DNA of 36,753 nt from an uncultured Alistipes sp. (GTDB taxonomy: Bacteria > Bacteroidota > Bacteroidia > Bacteroidales > Rikenellaceae): positions 1-36,753 of the forward strand of contig CAKVKI010000001.1 of assembly GCA_934754975.1 (NCBI GenBank), in the 5' to 3' direction. The translations under genes and the position numbers were made by a program. The notes beneath the pieces were generated by a model. It was not told the origin of the DNA. It saw only the letters and a program-made list of their open reading frames with translations, and did not search any database. This document shows positions 30,184 to 36,753 of this stretch, piece by piece. Positions within the stretch are counted from its first letter, which is position 1. The number at the start of each line of letters is the position of its first letter.

Positions 30184-31638
30184 ATGACCAGAACGATTAC
30201 CCTTATTTTATTGCTGGGACTTTTGTCCTGCTGTTCTTCGGGCAAAGACGACGACGCCCGGAAAGGCGGCGGGAGCAAACCCGATCCCGATGCCGTCGGC
30301 CTGACGCTTTCGCAGCAGAGCAAGGCGATTCCGGAAAATATCTTCGGGTACAACACCCAGTCCGTCAAAGGTCCGGGATGGGACAAAGCGGAGTTCATCA
30401 ACCGGATTACGGAACTCAATCCGGGCAATTTCCGCTATCCGGGAGGAACTGTCGGCAATTTTTGGGACTGGCGTACGGGCTATTACAACGAGATCGGGAA
30501 AGAGGTGAACGTGATCGCCCCGTCGCCGGCCGGACCGCTTCCCTACAAGCTGGAACATGTTAAAATGGTGTACGACCGCACGGGCGCGGCTCCCGTCTTT
30601 CTGATAAACATGCTTACCTCCACTTACGAGGAGCAGCTGGCGATGCTCAAATACGCACGGTCGATCGGCCTGCCGGTGGAGTATATCGAGATGGGCAACG
30701 AATATTATCTGGACGACCACCCGGAAAAATACAATTACCTGACGAAATTTCCCGAGACGACCGATTATACAGACCTGTGCCGTGTGTGGACCGCCGGATT
30801 CCGGAAGGAGTTCCCCGAAGCCCGGATTGCGCTGATCGGCGTCAATACGCCTGCTTCCTGGACCAAACGCCCCCGTGCGCGGGAGTGGAATACGGTTGTG
30901 ATGAGCAACATGCAGGGAATCGAATGCGATGCCGTGACCATCCATATCTATCCGAAGAATGCGTTGGCCTCGCCGACCCCTTACGACATGATCGGACAGT
31001 CGCTCGCATCTGTCGCTCAGGGGAAGGTGCTGGACGCCTCGATCGATTCCAAATACAAACTTTGGGTTACCGAATACAATTTCGAATCCGGCTCCAACCC
31101 GTTTCCCGGCCAGTGGGTGCATGGGCTGGCCGCAACGCTTATGAGTGCGCAGCTGATTGCCACGCCCCGCGTGGAACTGATCTGTTTCTTTAATCTGACG
31201 GCCGGCAGGAGCGCGTCCGCGATTTTCGACGCAGATGTTTCGATTGCCGGTGCGACTGCGCCCAAATATGCGCTGAGTGCAACGGGCGAAGGCTTGAAAA
31301 TGCTTTCCAAGGCGCAGCGGGGGGCCGTTACGGTCAAAACGGTCCGCTTCTCCGATAATCCGCAGCTCGACACGCAGAAACACGGAAAGATCAATTCGCT
31401 TTACGGCTACCTGTTCGGCGGCGATGCTTCGCGGCTTCTGCTCCTGAATCTCGGCCCTGAAGCGAAGACTGTGAATACTGACGGACTCGGGTTCGCAGCC
31501 GCTGCGTTCGAACAGGTTTCGGCCGGTTCGCCCGAAACCCCCGTGACGGGTCCTTCGTCGCTGGCGCGGCTTTCCCGCAAGGTGGACGCCTCGAAGCAGG
31601 TCGTGCTGAGACCCTATTCCATTACCGTAATCCAGTAA
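30184..31638 (+). CDS. Lipoprotein clan GH-A glycoside hydrolase, GH51/GH79-like
   Basis: Predicted surface or periplasmic retaining glycosidase of 484 aa. Seen: lipobox L-L-S-C16, then an acidic and glycine-rich linker (20-38); NFRYPGGTVGNFWDW (R84 to G88 region); acid/base E173 in YIEMGNEYY; TIHIYPK strand; nucleophile E297 in LWVTEYNFE; and a C-terminal beta domain ending in VVLRPYSITVIQ. The glutamates are 124 residues apart, close to GH51/GH79 spacing. It shares the RYPGGTV motif with the hydrolase at 18825-20276, but the rest differs, so the two probably cut different linkages. The lipid anchor with a linker fits a cell-surface enzyme. It begins a plus-strand operon divergent from SusC-A. 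The family assignment is uncertain. Confidence 0.8.
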   Translation: MTRTITLILLLGLLSCCSSGKDDDARKGGGSKPDPDAVGLTLSQQSKAIPENIFGYNTQSVKGPGWDKAEFINRITELNPGNFRYPGGTVGNFWDWRTGYYNEIGKEVNVIAPSPAGPLPYKLEHVKMVYDRTGAAPVFLINMLTSTYEEQLAMLKYARSIGLPVEYIEMGNEYYLDDHPEKYNYLTKFPETTDYTDLCRVWTAGFRKEFPEARIALIGVNTPASWTKRPRAREWNTVVMSNMQGIECDAVTIHIYPKNALASPTPYDMIGQSLASVAQGKVLDASIDSKYKLWVTEYNFESGSNPFPGQWVHGLAATLMSAQLIATPRVELICFFNLTAGRSASAIFDADVSIAGATAPKYALSATGEGLKMLSKAQRGAVTVKTVRFSDNPQLDTQKHGKINSLYGYLFGGDASRLLLLNLGPEAKTVNTDGLGFAAAAFEQVSAGSPETPVTGPSSLARLSRKVDASKQVVLRPYSITVIQ

Positions 31639-31678
31639 AACCCATCAATCCTATATTAATCTAATACAACCCGAACAG

Positions 31679-33136
31679 ATGAAAACAGGTATGAAACAAA
31701 TCCTCTCGGCGCTCGTTTTTCTATCGGCTCTGACAGGATGCAAAATCGAGGATCCCGATTTCTTCGTGCCGGAGGTGGCTTTTGCCGCCGCCGAAAAAGA
31801 AGTGGTGTTCGAACCTGCCGGAGGCACCGAGTCGTTCTCCGTCGAAGCCAACTGCGACTGGTCCGTCTCCTGCCCGGCCGAATGGGTAACCCTTTCCGTG
31901 GAAGCCGGCGACCGGAACGGTACGGTAGAGATCGCCGTCAAACCCACGAAACTGCCGCGCAATACCACCATAACCCTCTATTCGAACGAAGTAGAGTCCC
32001 GTACGTCGATTATCGGAATCACCCAGAAAGGAGTCGTCGAGATCAGTTCGGTGTCGGCCGCCGTCGCTTCGAATGTCGTTTCCGCATCGGGAACGACCGC
32101 TACGCTGAGTGCGGTATACAGCGGTATTTCCATCTCCGAAAGCGATGTGATAACGGCGGGATTCGTCCTGACGCCCCGATCCGGGGGCGTGGCGGTCGAA
32201 GCGCCGGCTGCCGTCGACCGTGCCGCCGAAACCTTCCGTGCCGATCTTACGGGGCTTACCAAAAACGAAACTTACGAATGCGTGGCATGGGCCAGACTCA
32301 ACGACGATCCGAAAGTGAGCGGAGAGTTGATGACCTTTACCCCGATCCTGCTGCCTACCGAGCTGAAATCGGTGGGTGAGACGACTGTCTCCGGCCAGAA
32401 GTCTGGGACGGGCACGACCGCTACGCTTGAGAGCAGTTACGTGGCTGTTTCGCTGGGTAGTGAGGATGTCGTTACCGCAGGTTTTACGCTGACGCCCGAG
32501 GACGGTTCGCCGTTCGAAATTGCGGCGGTCGTCGATACCGGCAGCAGCTCGTTCAAGGCCGATGCGGCTGGACTGGTCGCCAATACGGACTACACCTGTG
32601 CCGCATGGGCCTGTCTCAACGGAGGTGCGCGCATCGAAGGTCTCCCGACGACCTTCCGCCCGACTGTGTCCGAACCTGTGACGATCGTAGCCGATTTTTC
32701 GAGCAACGCATTATGGGGGCTGCCCGAAAGCAATTCGGCCATGGAACAAAAAGAAGTGTCCGTCACGGACAACGACGGATATACGTGGAAGATTTTCGGC
32801 GGCTGCATTAACGGCGGCTGTCTGTGGCTGGCCTGCCAGAGTAAATCGAAATTCAACGGGTACGTCATCCTGCCGCAGCTGGACGACATGACCGTCAAGT
32901 CGATCAGCTTCCCGAACGACGGCCCGAGCCCGTCGGGCAAGGCCCGCATCACGATTTCCGTAAGCGAAGACGGCGGAAGCAGTTTTACTCCGCTGCCCGG
33001 CTGTTCTCAGGTGACGTGCGGAACCTTCCAGCTCTCGGATCAGAAACCCGGAAGCATCTACAAGGTCGAAAATGTGGATGCCGGCGGAACCAACGGTTTC
33101 TCGAAAACCGTCAAACTGACGATACAGGCCGAATAA
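31679..33136 (+). CDS. BACON-domain lipoprotein with tandem repeats, putative surface glycan-binding protein
   Basis: Non-enzymatic lipoprotein of 485 aa with lipobox L-T-G-C21. Seen: a BACON domain (about 33-115; NCDWSVSCPAEWV and an ITQKG end typical of the fold); two homologous Ig/FnIII-like repeats at about 119-225 and 228-330 (TATLxxxYxxxSxxxxDVxTAGFxLTP and a LTKNETYECVAWARLN / LVANTDYTCAAWACLN pair); and a C-terminal beta-rich domain (331-485) with GGCINGGCLWLAC, a possible ligand or disulfide region. No catalytic motif is visible. BACON domains in PULs act as spacers or binders, so a surface glycan-binding role is likely but inferred. The start is ATG 31679, 40 bp after the GH-A gene through an A/C-rich leader; ATG 31691 is possible. 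Confidence 0.8.
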   Translation: MKTGMKQILSALVFLSALTGCKIEDPDFFVPEVAFAAAEKEVVFEPAGGTESFSVEANCDWSVSCPAEWVTLSVEAGDRNGTVEIAVKPTKLPRNTTITLYSNEVESRTSIIGITQKGVVEISSVSAAVASNVVSASGTTATLSAVYSGISISESDVITAGFVLTPRSGGVAVEAPAAVDRAAETFRADLTGLTKNETYECVAWARLNDDPKVSGELMTFTPILLPTELKSVGETTVSGQKSGTGTTATLESSYVAVSLGSEDVVTAGFTLTPEDGSPFEIAAVVDTGSSSFKADAAGLVANTDYTCAAWACLNGGARIEGLPTTFRPTVSEPVTIVADFSSNALWGLPESNSAMEQKEVSVTDNDGYTWKIFGGCINGGCLWLACQSKSKFNGYVILPQLDDMTVKSISFPNDGPSPSGKARITISVSEDGGSSFTPLPGCSQVTCGTFQLSDQKPGSIYKVENVDAGGTNGFSKTVKLTIQAE

Positions 33137-33155
33137 ACGGCCTGCGGCCAACGGC

Positions 33156-33180
33156 AAGGGAGAGCGCAAAGTTCTCCTTT
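33156..33180 (+). terminator. Possible intrinsic terminator after the BACON gene
   Basis: Stem AAGGGAGA (33156-33163) with TCTCCTTT (33173-33180), eight pairs including one G-U, nine-nt loop, followed by an interrupted T-rich run (GTCGTTTGT). It lies 20 bp after the BACON gene stop. Weak T-tract, so read-through is likely. Confidence 0.4.
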
Positions 33181-33254
33181 GTCGTTTGTGCCGCACCGGA
33201 GATGAAACGGCATTTTTTTCCGGATGCCGAAAGTTCTCTGAGACCGGAAATTCC

Positions 33255-33263
33255 TATCTTTAC
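33255..33263 (+). promoter_or_regulatory. Weak -7 promoter candidate for the BglX-like GH3 gene
   Basis: TATCTTTAC has one mismatch from TAnnTTTGY and ends 23 nt before the ATG at 33287. No -33 match is apparent. Confidence 0.33.
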
Positions 33264-33286
33264 GGATACGAAAAAGATCTTTTGTT

Positions 33287-35437
33287 ATGAAAACCTTTCT
33301 TTTGGCCGTGGCTGCCTGCGGTCTGCTGCTGACCGGTTTGGCCAAAGAGCCTCTTTACCGTGACCCCTCCGCACCGCTCGGCAAACGGGTGGACGACCTG
33401 CTGTCGCGGATGACCCTCCGTGAAAAGCTGGGACAGCTTTCCCAGCCGCTCTACCGGTCGGACGATACGACGCTCGATGCACGCATAACCCGCGGCGAGG
33501 TCGGGTCGCTGGTCGTGGCTCACGGCTCTCCGCTCGTGCCTGCGGAGCGCGACCGGCTGCAGCGCATTGCCGTGGAGCAAAGCCGGCTCGGAATCCCCGT
33601 TCTTTTCGGATTCGATGTCATCCACGGTTACCGCACTCTCTTTCCCATTCCGCTGGGCATTGCAGCGTCGTGGAATCCGGAGCTTGCCGAAGCGTCGGCC
33701 CGGATTGCGGCGTCGGAAGCGTCGGCCTGCGGCATCGACCTCACGTTCAGTCCGATGGTGGACGTCGCACGCGATCCGCGCTGGGGGCGTATCTCCGAAG
33801 GTTCGGGGGAAGATGTACTGCTCAATGCTGTTTTCGGAGCGGCTTTTGTCCGCGGTTATCAGGGTGACGACCCTTCGCAGGAGGGGCGGATCGGAGCCTG
33901 TGCCAAGCATTTCGTCGGTTACGGCGCCGCATTGGGCGGCCGGGATTATCAGTTTACCGAGTTGTCGGAGCGCGCTTTGCGCGAAACCTATCTGCCGCCT
34001 TTCAAAGCCTGTGTCGATGCCGGTGCGGTAAGTATCATGTCGGCCTTCAACGATATCTCCGGCACTCCGGCCTCGGCCAATGCGCTGACGCTGACCCGGA
34101 TTCTCCGAAAAGAGTGGGGATTTGACGGCTTCGTACTCAGCGACTGGAACGCCGTGACCGAATTGCAGGAACACGGTATAGCGGCCGACGGCGCCGAGGC
34201 GGCCGTCAAGGCGCTGACTGCCGGCGTGGATATGGAGATGACGTCGGACCTTTACCTGACGACCCTCGAACAGTCCGTCCGTGAAAGGCGTTTGCCCGCG
34301 GCTCTTGTCGATCGGGCCGTACGGGCTGTCTTGCGGGTCAAATTCCGGCTGGGACTTTTCGACCGTCCTTTCCGCAGCCATCCCGAACCGGACCGGATGC
34401 TGCTGACGCCCGAAGCCCGCCGTACGGCTCGGAAACTGGCGGTGGAAAGTATGGTGCTGCTGAAAAATGACAATCTCCTGCCGCTTTCCCCCGATCTGCA
34501 GAGTATTACGGTGACCGGAGAGTGGGCCGTAAGCCGCGATCTTTACGGCTGGTGGGTCGGAATGGGAGACGGCCGGGATGCGGTAACCGTCTGGGACGGT
34601 ATCCGCAGTCAGGCAGGCGGGCGGACCGACGTTCGTCTGATGTCGCAATCCCGCAGCCGCAGGAGCGATGTCGCAGTGGTCTGTGTCGGGGAAAACGGTT
34701 ATTTGTTCGGCGAGAACAACAACCGGAGCGACATCCGGCTGCCGTACGGGCAGGAGCAGCTGATCCGCGAGCTGAAAGAACAGGGCAGCAAAGTCGTTGT
34801 GGTAGTCTTCAACGGACGGCCTCTCGACCTGAGCGCCGTCGTGCCTTATGCCGACGCGCTGCTGATCGCATGGCATCCGGGAACCGAAGCGGGCAATGCC
34901 GTTGCCGACCTGCTCTTTGGAAAGACCTCTCCTTCGGGCAAACTCCCTGTTTCGTTTCCCAAATCGATCGGCCAGCTGCCCCTTTTCTACAGCGACCGCA
35001 CCAGCGGACGGCCCGGCAACGACCGTTACGTCTCCATGGACGGCGAGCCGCTCTTTCCTTTCGGTTACGGACTCGGTTACACGACGCTCGAATATTCCGA
35101 ATTGCGGCTTTCGAAGTCCGTCGCCGCACCCGGCGAGCAGGTCGCAGCGGAGATTACCGTTACCAATACCGGCGGCATGACGGCCAAGGAGACGGTGCAG
35201 TTGTATCTGCATGACAAAGCCGCTTCGTTCACCCGTCCGGCACGCATGCTGATCGACTTCCGCAAAGTCGAACTGGCTCCGGGCGAAAGCCGCACCGTGT
35301 CGTTCGACGTGACGCCCGGACAACTGGCGCTTCTCGACGCGGCATTCCGTCCGGTCGTCGAAGAGGGCGAGTTCGAAATCTCGGCGGGCGGCACGCCCTC
35401 CGAACTGCATAGCCGCATATTAACCATAAAACGATAA
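33287..35437 (+). CDS. GH3 beta-glucosidase, BglX-like
   Basis: Periplasmic retaining exo-beta-glycosidase of 716 aa. Seen: signal peptide MKTFLLAVAACGLLLTGLA; the GH3 barrel with MTLREKLGQLSQ, FGFDVIHGYRT, FSPMVDVARDPRWGR, GACAKHFVGYG and nucleophile D286 in FVLSDWNAV; second domain with AWHPGTEAGNAVADLL (E534 as likely acid/base by analogy with the GSEG loop of barley ExoI); FPFGYGLGYTTLEY; and a C-terminal FnIII-like domain (residues about 590-716). The overall order and motifs match BglX. Sugar specificity is not decided by sequence, though this subgroup often acts on beta-glucosides. The adjacent sulfatase starts 4 bp after its stop, so the two are co-transcribed. It is much closer to BglX than the other GH3 in the window. 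Confidence 0.93.
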   Translation: MKTFLLAVAACGLLLTGLAKEPLYRDPSAPLGKRVDDLLSRMTLREKLGQLSQPLYRSDDTTLDARITRGEVGSLVVAHGSPLVPAERDRLQRIAVEQSRLGIPVLFGFDVIHGYRTLFPIPLGIAASWNPELAEASARIAASEASACGIDLTFSPMVDVARDPRWGRISEGSGEDVLLNAVFGAAFVRGYQGDDPSQEGRIGACAKHFVGYGAALGGRDYQFTELSERALRETYLPPFKACVDAGAVSIMSAFNDISGTPASANALTLTRILRKEWGFDGFVLSDWNAVTELQEHGIAADGAEAAVKALTAGVDMEMTSDLYLTTLEQSVRERRLPAALVDRAVRAVLRVKFRLGLFDRPFRSHPEPDRMLLTPEARRTARKLAVESMVLLKNDNLLPLSPDLQSITVTGEWAVSRDLYGWWVGMGDGRDAVTVWDGIRSQAGGRTDVRLMSQSRSRRSDVAVVCVGENGYLFGENNNRSDIRLPYGQEQLIRELKEQGSKVVVVVFNGRPLDLSAVVPYADALLIAWHPGTEAGNAVADLLFGKTSPSGKLPVSFPKSIGQLPLFYSDRTSGRPGNDRYVSMDGEPLFPFGYGLGYTTLEYSELRLSKSVAAPGEQVAAEITVTNTGGMTAKETVQLYLHDKAASFTRPARMLIDFRKVELAPGESRTVSFDVTPGQLALLDAAFRPVVEEGEFEISAGGTPSELHSRILTIKR

Positions 35438-35441
35438 ACAG

Positions 35442-36753
35442 ATGAAGATAATGCAATTGCCTGTTGTTCCGCTTTGTGCGCTGGGGTCGGCAGCCGCGTT
35501 GTGCGCCGGCTGCGGGAAGACTCCGGCAGAACGGCCCAATATCATCATAATCTATGCCGACGACGTCGGTTACGGCGATTTTTCCTGCAACGGTTCACCC
35601 ACGATACAGACGCCGAATGTAGACAGGCTGGCTTCTGAAGGCGTTCGTTTCACCAATGCCCATACGACCTCTTCGACCAGTACGCCCGCCCGTTACGGAC
35701 TGCTGACGGGACAGTATCCGTGGCGCAAGGACGGAACGGGGATTGCGGCGGGGAATGCCGGAATGATTATCTCTCCCGAACAGTATACGCTGGCCGACAT
35801 GCTGCGCGGCGCGGGCTACGCCACCGGGGCCGTCGGGAAATGGCATCTGGGCTTGGGCGAGACGGCCCGGCAGGATTGGAACGGCGTCATTGCGCCGGGG
35901 CTGAACGATATCGGGTTCGATTATTCGTTCATCATGGCCGCTACGGGCGACCGTGTACCCTGCGTATATATCGAAAACCAGCGCGTCGTCGGGCTCGATC
36001 CGGCCGATCCCATCTCCGTGAGCTATGCCGAACCCTTCGAGGGCGAGCCGACCGGCAGGGACAATCCGGAACTGCTGGTAATGACCCCGTCCCACGGGCA
36101 CGACCAGACCATCGTCAACGGGATTTCCCGCATCGGGTATATGAAGGGCGGCAAGGCGGCCTTGTGGAAGGACGACCGGATCGCCGACCGGATCACGGAC
36201 AAGGCCGTGGAGTTTATCGCCCAAAACAGGGAACACCCGTTTTTCCTATATTTCGGGACCAACGATATTCATGTGCCGCGCGTACCTCACGCCCGGTTTG
36301 CCGGCCAAAGCGGCATGGGGCCGCGCGGCGATGCGATTCTCTCTTTCGACTACTGTCTGGGCCGTGTAATGCGTACGCTGGACAGTCTGGGCATCGCGGA
36401 CAATACGCTGCTGATCGTCAGCAGCGACAACGGACCCGTCGTTGACGACGGTTACAACGACCGTGCGGTGGAACTGCTGGGCGACCATCGTCCGTGGGGC
36501 GATTTCCGGGGCGGTAAATACAGCGCCTTTGAAGCCGGCACCCGTGTGCCGATGCTGGTGCGCTGGCGCGGACATGTTCCCGCAGGAACCGTATCGGACG
36601 TGTTATTGAGCCATATCGACATCTTTGCCTCCTTGGGCGCTTTGTGCGGGAGCGAAATTCCCGAAGGGGCCGCACCCGACAGCCGCAACCACCTCTCCGC
36701 TCTGCTGGGCGGCGGGCCTGACCGGGAGTACGCCGTCGAGCAGAACCTGAATA
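35442..36753 (+). CDS. Family S1 exo-sulfatase, lipoprotein-like, C-terminus cut off by window edge
   Basis: Sulfatase; 437 codons visible before the right edge, no stop. Seen: hydrophobic N-terminus with a weak lipobox C-A-G-C24; D40-D41 in IYADDVGYGDFSC; signature S80-T-P-A-R84 then YGLLTGQYPW; GKWHLGLGE; a GDRVPCVYIE segment; MTPSHGHDQTIVNG; GGKAALWKDD; TNDIHVPRVPH; and SSDNGPVVDDGY. Serine-type signature again. The residues around HGHDQ and WKDD look like the substrate-binding regions of Bacteroidetes exo-sulfatases acting on galactose-type sugars (S1_20 or S1_16-like), but I cannot assign the subfamily. It starts 4 bp after the GH3 stop and is the last gene in the window. Confidence 0.9.
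   Translation, partial: MKIMQLPVVPLCALGSAAALCAGCGKTPAERPNIIIIYADDVGYGDFSCNGSPTIQTPNVDRLASEGVRFTNAHTTSSTSTPARYGLLTGQYPWRKDGTGIAAGNAGMIISPEQYTLADMLRGAGYATGAVGKWHLGLGETARQDWNGVIAPGLNDIGFDYSFIMAATGDRVPCVYIENQRVVGLDPADPISVSYAEPFEGEPTGRDNPELLVMTPSHGHDQTIVNGISRIGYMKGGKAALWKDDRIADRITDKAVEFIAQNREHPFFLYFGTNDIHVPRVPHARFAGQSGMGPRGDAILSFDYCLGRVMRTLDSLGIADNTLLIVSSDNGPVVDDGYNDRAVELLGDHRPWGDFRGGKYSAFEAGTRVPMLVRWRGHVPAGTVSDVLLSHIDIFASLGALCGSEIPEGAAPDSRNHLSALLGGGPDREYAVEQNLN

Noticed and set aside
33141..33155. GGCC-rich short palindromes just after the BACON gene stop
   Set aside because: Arms are only 4 bp and not followed by a T-run; the nearby 33156-33180 hairpin is the better terminator candidate.

Overview
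The window looks like chromosomal DNA from a gut-type Bacteroidetes with a fairly GC-rich genome. An Alistipes/Rikenellaceae-like organism is my inference. The evidence is two SusC/SusD pairs, a hybrid two-component regulator with a periplasmic propeller, Bacteroidetes lipoprotein signals, serine-type sulfatases and a few TAnnTTTG-like promoter elements. Nearly all of it is a large glycan-utilisation locus, made of several transcription units. I see no tRNA, rRNA, CRISPR array, transposase or phage gene.

Layout. (1) 1-5581, minus strand: GH2 beta-mannosidase, GlcNAc-6-sulfatase-like sulfatase (4-bp ATGA overlap), then a LacZ-type GH2 beta-galactosidase that runs off the left edge. (2) 5792-8728, plus strand: a sulfatase with a helical-repeat tail and an exported ADPRibase-Mn-like metallophosphoesterase, ending at a strong hairpin terminator shared with the convergent operon. 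(3) 29847 down to 8823, minus strand: a compact ten-gene run of about 21 kb with gaps of 3-42 bp. In order of transcription it holds SusC-A, SusD-A, SusC-B, SusD-B, a GH51/GH79-like hydrolase, two tandem exported PHP-fold (CehA/McbA-like) metallohydrolases, the hybrid sensor-regulator, a lipoprotein sulfatase and a GH3 enzyme. (4) 30184-33136, plus strand, divergent from the SusC operon: a second GH51/GH79-like lipoprotein and a BACON-domain lipoprotein that may bind glycan at the surface. (5) 33287 to the right edge, plus strand: a BglX-like GH3 and a fourth sulfatase (partial).

How the parts may work together (inference). The SusCD complexes import oligosaccharides. The regulator senses a breakdown product in the periplasm. 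Four S1 sulfatases remove sulfate so that exo-acting GH2, GH3 and GH-A-clan enzymes can trim the chain. The set is entirely exo-like: I see no obvious endo-glycanase or polysaccharide lyase. Beta-mannosidase plus GlcNAc-6-sulfatase-like plus beta-galactosidase in one operon would suit a sulfated host N-glycan or keratan-like chain, but the substrate is not proven. The least explained parts are the two PHP-fold proteins and the exported metallophosphoesterase, which suggest that a non-sulfate ester or phosphodiester decoration is also removed. SusC-A, which lacks the usual N-terminal extension, is also unusual.
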